Source: GCA-2687515 sp046582475 (GTDB lineage: Bacteria > Pseudomonadota > Alphaproteobacteria > Rhodospirillales > UBA2165). Taken from it: a DNA stretch of 15,914 nt. The notes beneath the pieces were generated by a model that saw nothing but the letters and a program-made list of their open reading frames with translations, searched no databases and was not told the origin of the DNA. A program made the translations under genes and the position numbers. Positions within the stretch are counted from its first letter, which is position 1. Each line of letters starts with the position of its first letter. The stretch lies in NCBI GenBank assembly GCA_046582475.1, contig JAYGEH010000174.1, positions 1 to 15,914 of the forward strand. Direction: 5' to 3'. Positions 1-6,765 of the stretch are shown one piece after another.

Positions 1-1007
1 TCCGTTTGCTGACCATTTCCCAGGGCCTCCAGTTTCTGACCGGAATCGTGCTCGCCGGATTCACTCTCGCCGACCTGGCCGGCGTCTGGCTGATCATGGC
101 GATTGCCCTGGCGCTCGGCATATTGGAATCCATGGCCACCCCGGCGCGCATGACCATCGCCCCCAATCTGGTGCCGCGCGAGGATCTGTCTGGGGCCATC
201 GGGCTCAACGCGGTGTCCTTCAACTCGGCCACCTTTATCGGCCCGGCGATCGCCGGCGCCGCCATCGCCGGCATCGGTATCGGCTGGACCTTTGCGATCA
301 GCGCGGCGGCCTTCGTGCCGCACTTTTTGGTTTTGCTGCGCACCCGGCTGCACACGGATGAGCATGGGGGCCGGGGCACGCAAAGCCTGCTCGCCGATAT
401 TATCGAAGCGGTGCGCTACCTGGCCCAGCACCGGGGCATCGCGCCGGTGCTGGCGGCGGCCATGGTCGGCTCGCTTCTCGTCCGCCATTTACCGGAACTG
501 ATGCCGGGCTTCGCCGGCGCCGTGTTCGCCCTAGGCCCGGAAGGGCTCGGCGCGCTGATGTCGGCGTTCGGCGCCGGCGGCATGCTGGGCAGTCTTTGGA
601 TGGCCAACCGCAACCGGGTTCAGGGCACTACCATGATATTTTTCGGCGGGCTTTTGGGCAACGCCGTGTTCGTGTTTGCGTTCTCCAGCACCGATATATT
701 CATGGTCGGGCTGGCGTCCCTGGCCTGTTTCGGATTTTCCATGTCCACCTCGGGCAACGGCAGCCAAATATTGATCCAGACGGCGGTCGACGGATCGCTG
801 CGCGCCCGCGCCATGAGTCTTTACAGCCTTACCTTCCGGGGCGGGCCGGCAATCGGCGCCCTGGTATTTGGCGGCTTGTCCACCAGTTTCGGATTGCAGG
901 CGCCGGTGATGGCGGGGGCCGTGGTCTGTTTCACCCTAGCCTGCTGGATCATGGTGCGGCGGCGGGCCGAGGTCAAATCGCTGATGGAAAACGTCAGTAG
1001 TTCTTGA
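1..1007 (+). CDS. MFS transporter, MFS_3/EntS-like exporter family (5' end cut off)
   Basis: This is the C-terminal part (about 334 codons) of a major facilitator superfamily transporter in the inner membrane. The reading frame is open from the left edge of the window, so the true start lies upstream; the TTG at position 6 is only the first start-like codon. Long hydrophobic stretches rich in Gly, Ala, Leu and Ile alternate with short charged loops, as expected for roughly nine or ten membrane helices. Near the left end the residues ATPARMTIAPNLVPREDL, followed by a GPAIAG motif, match the conserved cytoplasmic loop and following helix of MFS_3 proteins such as the enterobactin exporter EntS. 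It ends with a basic tail after the last helix. The substrate is unknown. It points toward the catabolic operon and overlaps the convergent methyltransferase gene by 14 bases, so membership in the pathway is uncertain. Confidence 0.85.
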   Translation, partial: RLLTISQGLQFLTGIVLAGFTLADLAGVWLIMAIALALGILESMATPARMTIAPNLVPREDLSGAIGLNAVSFNSATFIGPAIAGAAIAGIGIGWTFAISAAAFVPHFLVLLRTRLHTDEHGGRGTQSLLADIIEAVRYLAQHRGIAPVLAAAMVGSLLVRHLPELMPGFAGAVFALGPEGLGALMSAFGAGGMLGSLWMANRNRVQGTTMIFFGGLLGNAVFVFAFSSTDIFMVGLASLACFGFSMSTSGNGSQILIQTAVDGSLRARAMSLYSLTFRGGPAIGALVFGGLSTSFGLQAPVMAGAVVCFTLACWIMVRRRAEVKSLMENVSSS

Positions 1008-1629
1008 CCACGTCGGCGCGGCCGTCGGAGCTGTTTTTTACCGCCAGATTATAGGTGCGATTGAAGTGGCGCCCGGATTCTTCTTCGAACACGTCTTTCC
1101 ACCAAGCCGGCGGTTTCAAGGTGATATGGGCGTTTTCGCCGTTGGGCAGGTGCTTCTTGGCCGGGTAGGTGGCGACGGTGCAAAAGACGAAACGCTCGCT
1201 CAATCCTAATATTTCACCGACGATCCAGGGAATATCTTGTTCGGGGCAGTGCTCCAGTACGTCGGTGCAAATCACCAGATCGAACTTGCCGGCGGGCAAT
1301 GCCGAATGGGGCTCATAGGCCGGATCATAGAGGGTAATCTCATCGACACCCCAGATGGCTTTTAGGCCGGTGACCGGCTTGCCGTCGCGCTTGCCTTTCC
1401 AGTTGGCGTAGCCTTGCGCCTTGCCGCTGCCGTAATCGAGCACGGTGTGGATGGCGAAATTGGCGGCGATCTGGGCGATCATCACCACATGGCCGCGCAG
1501 CGATTGGCCGTCGAAGGTTTTTTCCGCCGGGATCCCGTTCAGCCTGTCGCCGTCGGTGTGCTGCGTTTGATACAGACCAATCAATTCCCGGTAACGGGGC
1601 GACGGGTTAAAGCGGTTGAATTGCTGCAT
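994..1629 (-). CDS. Class I SAM-dependent methyltransferase
   Basis: A 211-residue protein with a class I methyltransferase Rossmann fold. Motif I, VLDYGSGKA, is at residues 63-71 and would bind the SAM amino-acid moiety; a motif II-like TLYDPAY is at about 99-105; the motif IV/post-IV run FDLVICTDVLEH at 116-127 has the DVLEH typical of small-molecule methyltransferases. No membrane segment or signal peptide is seen. I start it at the ATG at 1629, 14 bases after the cytochrome c stop. The frame stays open back to 1884, but that extension would lie inside the cytochrome gene and is a low-complexity, Arg/Pro-rich shadow. No clear Shine-Dalgarno is visible, so translation may be coupled to the upstream gene. 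It is the last gene of the minus-strand operon and meets the MFS gene tail to tail. The methyl acceptor is unknown. Confidence 0.8.
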   Translation of the reverse strand: MQQFNRFNPSPRYRELIGLYQTQHTDGDRLNGIPAEKTFDGQSLRGHVVMIAQIAANFAIHTVLDYGSGKAQGYANWKGKRDGKPVTGLKAIWGVDEITLYDPAYEPHSALPAGKFDLVICTDVLEHCPEQDIPWIVGEILGLSERFVFCTVATYPAKKHLPNGENAHITLKPPAWWKDVFEEESGRHFNRTYNLAVKNSSDGRADVVKNY

Positions 1630-1643
1630 GTACAATTTCGGGC

Positions 1644-2018
1644 CTAAAATATCCCAGCCTGTTTCTGCATAAAGCGCACATATTCCACGATCGATGCAAC
1701 CATGTCCCGGCGCACCCGCTTGACCGGTTGCATATTGCCGAACTTCCAATGGTGTTGGCGGACGCCTCTTTGTACCGCCGTATGAAAGACGCTGTCGCGG
1801 TGATGGTTGGGGTGATAAACGCGGTGCAGAAACGGCGGGCCCTGATTGGTGCCTTTCAACGAGACCCCATGGCACGACGCGCAATTTTGATCGTAGAGCT
1901 TTTTGCCGATGCCGATGCCCGAAAGGTTGGGCATCTTGGGTTTGATCTCATGGTTGCTCGCCATCGCGGCCGAAGAAAGCAACGCCAAAACACCCGCCAG
2001 CAAAATAATCCGTTTCAT
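1644..2018 (-). CDS. Secreted monohaem class I cytochrome c
   Basis: A 124-residue small c-type cytochrome. Residues 1-20 form a Sec signal peptide: MKR, a hydrophobic core rich in Leu and Ala, and an AMA cleavage motif, so the mature protein should be periplasmic. The haem-binding CASCH motif is at residues 46-50 (C46, C49, H50). The likely sixth ligand is M96 in GNMQPV, giving a class I layout. The C-terminal helix (about 105-118) matches the usual cytochrome c C-terminal helix. The gene starts 18 bases after the ligJ stop and ends 14 bases before the methyltransferase, so the three appear co-transcribed. A cytochrome c is not a standard part of the protocatechuate 4,5-cleavage pathway. It could take electrons from a periplasmic dehydrogenase encoded elsewhere; that partner is not visible here. 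The mature domain is short (about 100 residues) but otherwise intact. Confidence 0.88.
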   Translation of the reverse strand: MKRIILLAGVLALLSSAAMASNHEIKPKMPNLSGIGIGKKLYDQNCASCHGVSLKGTNQGPPFLHRVYHPNHHRDSVFHTAVQRGVRQHHWKFGNMQPVKRVRRDMVASIVEYVRFMQKQAGIF

Positions 2019-2036
2019 GATGCGTTCCGCCCTTGC

Positions 2037-3038
2037 CTACATGCGCGAAAAAACCCGGCGCGTATTGTCTTCGAATATAGCCTGCTTGTCCGCGTCCGAC
2101 AAAGTCGCGGAGGAATCGATATAGCGCTTGGTATCATCAAAATTAAAGCCTGTTTCGGGATCGACCCCGCGCACCGCGCCGACCATTTCCGAGGCGAACA
2201 GGATATTCTTGATGGGAATAACCTTGGTCAAAAGATCGATGCCCGGCTGGTGATAGACGCAGGTATCGAAATAGACATTGTTCATCACATGGTCGTCCAA
2301 CATCTTATCCATGGCCTGGGCGAGGCCCCGGTAGCGGCCCCAATGATAGGGCACCGCGCCGCCGCCGTGCGGGATGATGAATTTCAGTTCCGGGAAATCG
2401 TTGAACAGGTCCGATTCCACCAATTGCATGAATACGGTGGTGTCGGCGCAGATATAATGGGAGCCGGTGAAATGGAAGTTGGGATTGCACGACCGGGTCA
2501 CATGGATCATCGCCGGCACATCCAGCTCGCACATTTTTTCATAGACAGGGTACCACCACGTGTCGAACATCGGCGGGTCGGTCCAATAGCCGCCGGACGG
2601 ATCTGGGTTGAGGTTGCAGCCGATAAAGCCGAGCTCGTTCACCATGCGCTCCAACTCGGGGATGCAGTTTCCGGGATCGACGCCCGGCGCTTGCGGTAAC
2701 TGGCCGACGCCGACGAAGTTATCGGGATAGAGGCTCACCGCCCGGTGGATCATGTCGTTGGAGATGGTGGTCCAGATTTCCGAGACCGCGGCGTCGCCTT
2801 CGTGGTGCCCCATGGCCGAGGCGCGCGGCGAAAAGATGGTCAGGTCGGTGCCGCGCTCAGCTTGCAGTTTCAATTGCGCGTCTTCCAAAGAGTCGCGGAT
2901 TTGATCGTCGCTGATCTGTAACTTCATTTTGTCGGGGCTGGGCAAGCTGGTATTGTTGAAGGCTTTTATCTGGCTGTCCCGCCAATCCCAAAGGGCGTCG
3001 GGGGCGGTGGTGTAGTGGCCATGGCAATCTATTATCAT
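2037..3038 (-). CDS. ligJ: 4-oxalomesaconate hydratase (LigJ type)
   Basis: A 333-residue amidohydrolase-superfamily enzyme that closely resembles LigJ of the Sphingobium protocatechuate 4,5-cleavage pathway along its whole length. It should add water to 4-oxalomesaconate (enol/tautomer form) to give 4-carboxy-4-hydroxy-2-oxoadipate (EC 4.2.1.83) in the cytoplasm. The metal site is intact: H6 and H8 in DCHGHYTT, H179 in AMIHVTRSC, H224 in IIPHGGGAVPYHWGR, and E284 in LFASEMVGAVRG. As I recall the family, LigJ uses a glutamate where most superfamily members have aspartate, so E284 supports the assignment over a generic amidohydrolase. LigJ landmarks NLNPDPSGG and FDTCVYHQPGIDLL are also present. 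The start ATG follows GAGGACC at a good distance. It lies 100 bases downstream of the aldolase gene and 18 bases upstream of cytochrome c. LigU and LigI, its pathway partners, are in the other operon. Confidence 0.93.
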   Translation of the reverse strand: MIIDCHGHYTTAPDALWDWRDSQIKAFNNTSLPSPDKMKLQISDDQIRDSLEDAQLKLQAERGTDLTIFSPRASAMGHHEGDAAVSEIWTTISNDMIHRAVSLYPDNFVGVGQLPQAPGVDPGNCIPELERMVNELGFIGCNLNPDPSGGYWTDPPMFDTWWYPVYEKMCELDVPAMIHVTRSCNPNFHFTGSHYICADTTVFMQLVESDLFNDFPELKFIIPHGGGAVPYHWGRYRGLAQAMDKMLDDHVMNNVYFDTCVYHQPGIDLLTKVIPIKNILFASEMVGAVRGVDPETGFNFDDTKRYIDSSATLSDADKQAIFEDNTRRVFSRM

Positions 3039-3065
3039 TGATTTGGTCCTCTAAATTAATCTCAA

Positions 3066-3098
3066 GCACGCAGGGGATGGCATGGTTGGCCTGCGTGC
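3066..3098. other. Intercistronic hairpin between the aldolase gene and ligJ
   Basis: Two perfect 9-base arms, GCACGCAGG (3066-3074) and CCTGCGTGC (3090-3098), flank a 15-base loop in the 100-base gap between the aldolase stop and the ligJ start. On the minus-strand mRNA the stem is followed by TTGAGATTAATTTAG, not a run of U, so it is a poor intrinsic terminator. It is better read as a processing or stabilising hairpin, or a partial attenuator that sets the ratio of the two products. A 9-base direct repeat, ATTTGGTCC on the + strand, lies on both sides of it (3041-3049 and 3109-3117). Confidence 0.5.
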
Positions 3099-3138
3099 GT
3101 CCTGAATTATTTGGTCCGGCTCAGGCCAGCGCGCGCCT

Positions 3139-4002
3139 CTAACTACGCCCGGTCAGTTCGTGCCCTTTATCCAGCCCGGCGGTCTTGCGTTCTGGTCCGG
3201 CCATGATGAAGCGGAAGCCCATTTCCACGATCCACTCCATATTGTTCACATTGGCGTGGGGGTGGCCGACGGCCACATCGTGGTCCTTGCAGACGCGCAC
3301 GATCTCGGTGATCGCCTCGACCACTACCGGATGCTCATAATCGCGCGGATGACCCAATTCCTGGCTGAGATCGCCCTCGCCGATGAGGATGACGCCGATA
3401 CCGGGCACCTGATCTAAGATATCGGGCAGGTTTTCCACTGCCGCCACGTCTTCGCACATGAGGATCACCAGCACTTCGCCTTCGGGGGCGAGGGGCCAAA
3501 CGTCGGCCTTGGTGTAATAATCCATATCGCCGATGCCCCAATAGCGGGCGCAACGGCGGGGCGAATCGCCGCGAATGCCTTCGGGCTCGAAATGGGCGGC
3601 GTCCTTGGGCCTTGGATAGCGGCAGGCGGCGACGGCGTTATAGGCTTGATCGACGCTGTTCACATGCGGCCAGACGACGCCGTAAACGCCAATATCGAGC
3701 GCCTGCTTGGCGTGCCATTGGCTCATCTCGCCGCCATTGGGCGGGATGCGCACAATCGGCGTGCAACGGGGCGCGACCGAGCCGGTGCCGGCGAGGCGTT
3801 TGGGATCGAGCATATATTGCAACCCGTCGCGAAGCCCGGTGATGTCCCAGGGGTTATGCTCCATTTCGAAGACCACACCGTCATAATTGCTGGCCGAAAA
3901 ATATTGGGCCGAGGCCATGTCGCAGGGCGAGAAGGACGTAAAGGCCGTGCCGCCGTTTTCCAGGGCCGCGATGATGCCGTTCAGGCGCGGAATATCGTTC
4001 AT
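3139..4002 (-). CDS. HpcH/HpaI-family class II aldolase (candidate CHA aldolase)
   Basis: A 287-residue protein of the HpcH/HpaI aldolase/citrate lyase family, which cleaves 4-hydroxy-2-oxo acids to pyruvate or oxaloacetate plus an aldehyde or keto acid using a divalent metal. The metal ligands E184 (in LMCEDVAAVENL) and D211 (in IGEGDLSQELG) show the usual spacing; H49 in FEMEHNPWD and R85 in PIVRIPP match the catalytic His and Arg. It is about 30 residues longer than HpaI, with extra sequence around 65-80 and 130-175, so it belongs to a divergent subgroup. It is the first gene of the minus-strand operon, directly upstream of ligJ, with a GGGGAG ribosome site. Because LigJ makes 4-carboxy-4-hydroxy-2-oxoadipate and no LigK is seen, this protein may do that last cleavage to pyruvate and oxaloacetate. 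That role is inference; the fold assignment is firm. Confidence 0.85.
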   Translation of the reverse strand: MNDIPRLNGIIAALENGGTAFTSFSPCDMASAQYFSASNYDGVVFEMEHNPWDITGLRDGLQYMLDPKRLAGTGSVAPRCTPIVRIPPNGGEMSQWHAKQALDIGVYGVVWPHVNSVDQAYNAVAACRYPRPKDAAHFEPEGIRGDSPRRCARYWGIGDMDYYTKADVWPLAPEGEVLVILMCEDVAAVENLPDILDQVPGIGVILIGEGDLSQELGHPRDYEHPVVVEAITEIVRVCKDHDVAVGHPHANVNNMEWIVEMGFRFIMAGPERKTAGLDKGHELTGRS

Positions 4003-4046
4003 GTTCTCCCCTTATTGGTTCTGTTTTGCTCTCTGCCACCTAACCA

Positions 4047-4064
4047 TTTTGATCCGCATCAAAA
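4047..4064. promoter_or_regulatory. FNR/FixK/Anr-type operator (perfect palindrome)
   Basis: The sequence TTTTGATCCGCATCAAAA is a perfect inverted repeat with 7-base arms and a 4-base spacer. Its core, TTGAT-N4-ATCAA, is exactly the FNR/Anr/FixK consensus. It lies near the middle of the 126-base gap between the divergent aldolase-ligJ operon and the FAH-family operon, so one dimer could control both. A possible -10 for the + strand is TAGACT at 4094-4099, which would put the box centre near -50, off the classic -41.5 position. No convincing -10 is seen for the minus strand. The palindrome is seen directly; the regulator's identity is inferred. Confidence 0.65.
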
Positions 4065-4128
4065 CAAGACTTTTTCAAGGGTCCCGCGCGGCCTAGACTG
4101 ACTGCAATGAAAACCGGGGAGGCGAGCG

Positions 4129-5079
4129 ATGAAACTGGTTCTGTTCAGCGTGGGCGGCGGCGAGATCACGCCGGGGCTATTGACGGATCGGGGCGTGGTG
4201 TCGATTGCCGATGCCACCCAAAGTGTCGCCGGGCCGACACAAATGGACACCATGCGCGGCATCATCGACGGCTGGGACGGGCTCAAAGATGCGCTCGAGA
4301 CTTTGAACGCCGATGCTCCGGCCGAGGCTCTGGATGCGGTCCGGTTGCATCCGCCGTTGGCGCGCCCGGGCAAGATGCTGTGCTGCATCGGCAATTACTG
4401 GGAACATGATGCGGAGCGCGAGGCCCGGCCGCTCAACATGTTCCTCAAGAACCCGGACGCGGTGATCGGGCCGGGCGATACCGTGGAATTGCCGGAATTC
4501 ACCGAACCCTGGATCTATATGCACGAGGCCGAGCTGGCCATCGTCATCAAGGGTCCGGCCAAGAATATCGCCCGCGAAGACTGGCGGGATGCGGTGTTCG
4601 GCTATACCTGCATGATCGATGTGACGGCCCGCGGCGAAGGCCGCTTCACCTGGCGCCGGGGCAGCTGGATGGGCAAGAGCTTCGATACCTTCGGCCCCCT
4701 TGGCCCCTGCATCACTACTGCCGATGCGATTCCCGATCCCAACAATCTGCACGTGCGGCTCTGGTGTTCGGACGAATTGCGCCACGACTACAACACCAAC
4801 GATATGGAACATCCGGTGCCCGAATTGATCGAGTACGCGACCATGATCATGACCATGAATTCCGGCGACACAATCGCCTGCGGCACCAACCACGAAGGCC
4901 TCGGCGCCCTGCAGGACGGCGACAATGCGGTGATCGAGATCGAAGGCATCGGCGCCATGGAAGTGCATGTGACCGATCCCTTGAAGCGGCAATGGGACCG
5001 CGGCGTCTATATGGGCGAGAACTCCACCAATCGGGCGGCAGTGGCGGCGGCCAAGGCCGCTGCCGAAGCGAAGTCGTAG
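4129..5079 (+). CDS. Fumarylacetoacetate hydrolase (FAH) family protein
   Basis: A 316-residue cytoplasmic protein with an N-terminal cap (about 1-75) and a C-terminal FAH fold. The metal triad is present: E133 and E135 in YMHEAELAIVI and D164 in CMIDVTARGEG. GKSFDTFGPLGP (182-193) and GTNHEGLGAL (252-261) match the conserved substrate-loop and C-terminal motifs; the usual GTPxGVG is altered to GTNHEGLG. The family includes acylpyruvate hydrolases, 2-hydroxyhepta-2,4-diene-1,7-dioate isomerase, oxaloacetate decarboxylases and related C-C hydrolases, and I cannot choose among them. It ends in an Ala/Lys-rich tail. GGGGAGG at 4116-4122 is a strong ribosome site. It opens the + strand operon facing the aldolase-ligJ operon across the FNR-type box, and is followed after 11 bases by the LVIVD gene, which suggests a joint role in the same catabolic route. 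Confidence 0.87.
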   Translation: MKLVLFSVGGGEITPGLLTDRGVVSIADATQSVAGPTQMDTMRGIIDGWDGLKDALETLNADAPAEALDAVRLHPPLARPGKMLCCIGNYWEHDAEREARPLNMFLKNPDAVIGPGDTVELPEFTEPWIYMHEAELAIVIKGPAKNIAREDWRDAVFGYTCMIDVTARGEGRFTWRRGSWMGKSFDTFGPLGPCITTADAIPDPNNLHVRLWCSDELRHDYNTNDMEHPVPELIEYATMIMTMNSGDTIACGTNHEGLGALQDGDNAVIEIEGIGAMEVHVTDPLKRQWDRGVYMGENSTNRAAVAAAKAAAEAKS

Positions 5080-5090
5080 GCACGCCGGAA

Positions 5091-6311
5091 ATGGACGAGC
5101 TTCCCGAAGGCGATAGCTGGGCGCACGGTATCGACATCGACGGCTATTGCGATTTCGGTGGCAAGCCGGCCTTCAAGCTGGCCATCCAGGAAGTCCTGGG
5201 GCGCTGGTATCTTTACGTGGCGCATTTGTGGCACCAGGGCTGGACCATCACCGATGTGACCGATCCAGGCAACGCGCGGGAAGTGCGATACCTCGAAGGG
5301 CCGGCCAACACCTGGACTATCCAGTTGCAGGTGGCGGGCGGCAAGATGATCACCGGACTGGAACGCATTGCGCCGGGCTGGGGCGGCGACGCCGACGCGC
5401 CCTTTGCCGAAGGCATCTGGATTTGGGACGTCTCCGATCCGGAAGACCCGAAACGCCTGGGCGAATATTCCACCGGCGGTACCGGCACTCACCGTAACTA
5501 TTATGACGGCGGGCGCTATGTCCATCTGACCGCGGGATTGCCGGGCTATAAAGGCAATATCTATGTGATCGTCGATCTGGACGATCCGGCCAACCCCACC
5601 GAAGTCTCCCGCTGGTGGGTGCCCGGCCAGCATGAGGATGATGGCGTCGGCGATCCGCCAGCGCACACCTCGCTGCACGGCGGCGCGTACGTTGTGGGGA
5701 ACCGAGCGTATCTTCCCTACGGTGGCTCGGGCGTGATCATTCTGGATATTTCGGATGTGACGGCGCCGCAACTGGTCAGCCGCTTTTCGGTCTCGCCGCC
5801 TTATGTATCTCTGTTCGGCATCCACACCGCCGTGCCCATACCGGGCCGGGGTCTGATCGCCGCCAATTCCGAGGCGATCGCTGAAAATTGCGACGAGCCG
5901 TTATGCTTTGCCGGGCTCATCGACATCGCCGACGAGACGGCGCCGAGGCTGGTCTCGACCCTGCCGCTGCCGGTACCGCCAACCGGCGCGCCCTATAAGA
6001 ATTTCTGCGAGTTCGGCGGCCGCTTCGGCCCGCACAACCAGCATCAGGGGCAGGGCCACGCCAATTTGATGGACGACGACAACCTTCTCTATATGACTTA
6101 TTTTAACGCCGGGCTGCGCATCTTCGATATTTCGGACGCCTATTTGCCGAAAGAGATCGCCTTTTTCGTGCCGCCGGTGCCGGCGGAGCGGCGCGGGCTG
6201 CTGCCCAAAACCATGACCCCCCAATCGGAAGACGTGGTGGTCGATGCGCGCGGATATATTTACATTTCCGACAAGAACCACGGCGTCTACATTTTGCATA
6301 GAAACGATTAG
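5091..6311 (+). CDS. LVIVD-repeat beta-propeller protein, apparently cytoplasmic
   Basis: A 406-residue protein built from LVIVD-type repeats, each a short beta element followed by a D-x-(S/T/D)-D-x-x-x-P turn. Examples are TDVTDPGNAREV (54-65), WDVSDPEDPKRL (112-123), VDLDDPANPTEV (161-172), LDISDVTAPQLV (218-229), IDIADETAPRLV (278-289) and FDISDAYLPKEI (345-356), six in all, suggesting a six- or seven-bladed propeller. Possible metal or active-site residues are H192, H196 and the GPHNQHQGQGH run near 313-323. The frame is open well upstream, but that part overlaps the FAH gene, so I start at the ATG 11 bases after its stop. No signal peptide is seen, unusual because many LVIVD proteins are surface proteins. 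Its function is unknown; pairing with the FAH gene suggests an enzyme or scaffold of the pathway. Confidence 0.8.
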   Translation: MDELPEGDSWAHGIDIDGYCDFGGKPAFKLAIQEVLGRWYLYVAHLWHQGWTITDVTDPGNAREVRYLEGPANTWTIQLQVAGGKMITGLERIAPGWGGDADAPFAEGIWIWDVSDPEDPKRLGEYSTGGTGTHRNYYDGGRYVHLTAGLPGYKGNIYVIVDLDDPANPTEVSRWWVPGQHEDDGVGDPPAHTSLHGGAYVVGNRAYLPYGGSGVIILDISDVTAPQLVSRFSVSPPYVSLFGIHTAVPIPGRGLIAANSEAIAENCDEPLCFAGLIDIADETAPRLVSTLPLPVPPTGAPYKNFCEFGGRFGPHNQHQGQGHANLMDDDNLLYMTYFNAGLRIFDISDAYLPKEIAFFVPPVPAERRGLLPKTMTPQSEDVVVDARGYIYISDKNHGVYILHRND

Positions 6312-6328
6312 AAGGGGAGCAATCCAAA

Positions 6329-6760
6329 ATGGCGGACACGGGTCTACACAAAGCCGCATGTGCCTGCGGGCGGCTATCGGTGGAGGTGACAGGCGAGCCG
6401 GAATTCATGCCCATCTGCGGATGCAGCCATTGCCGCAAGCGCACCGGCAGCGTCTATGGCGCCGGCGCCTACTACAACAACGCCCAGGTGCACGCCATCA
6501 ACGGCGACTCGACGGTGTTCCGGCGGGGCTCGGATTCGGGACGCTATATCGAGGGCAATTTTTGCCCCACCTGCGGCACCACCCTCTATTGGCGGGCAGA
6601 ATTATGGCCGGACCGGCTGGCGGTGGCGGTCGGCTGCTTCGAAGGGTTCGAATTGCCGCGGCCCCAAGTGGCGGTGTTTACCGAGCATATTCAGGACTGG
6701 GCGGCGTTCGATGACGCCATCCCATCCCATCCCGGCGCCCGGCCGCTGCCGCCGGATTAA
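6329..6760 (+). CDS. GFA-domain zinc-binding protein (CENP-V/GFA family)
   Basis: A 143-residue protein of the GFA (glutathione-dependent formaldehyde-activating enzyme-like / centromere protein V) family. Seven cysteines follow the family pattern: C11 and C13 in CACG, C30, C32 and C35 in CGCSHC, and C79 and C82 in CPTCG, forming one or two zinc sites in a beta-rich fold. It has the expected family length. The original member was linked to S-hydroxymethylglutathione formation from formaldehyde, but that activity has been questioned, so I assign no reaction. An AAGGGGAG ribosome site starts right after the LVIVD stop. It sits between the LVIVD gene and the SDR gene on the same strand with small gaps. 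A role in handling a C1 or reactive aldehyde by-product is possible but is inference. Confidence 0.85.
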   Translation: MADTGLHKAACACGRLSVEVTGEPEFMPICGCSHCRKRTGSVYGAGAYYNNAQVHAINGDSTVFRRGSDSGRYIEGNFCPTCGTTLYWRAELWPDRLAVAVGCFEGFELPRPQVAVFTEHIQDWAAFDDAIPSHPGARPLPPD

Positions 6761-6765
6761 ATCGA

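Noticed and set aside
1630..1884. 85-residue N-terminal extension of the methyltransferase
   Set aside because: It would overlap the cytochrome c gene on the same strand in another frame, and is Arg/Pro/Gln-rich without methyltransferase features.
1728..2699. Long + strand open frame of 323 codons across the cytochrome c and ligJ genes
   Set aside because: It runs antisense to two clearly recognised genes, shows no family motif and is rich in His, Arg and Ala as expected of a GC-rich shadow frame.
4177..4992. Minus-strand open frame of 271 codons under the FAH-family gene
   Set aside because: Shadow of a recognised FAH-family gene; low-information composition.
4764..5090. N-terminal extension of the LVIVD protein
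   Set aside because: It lies within the FAH gene in another frame and is Arg-rich; the repeats begin only after the ATG at 5091.
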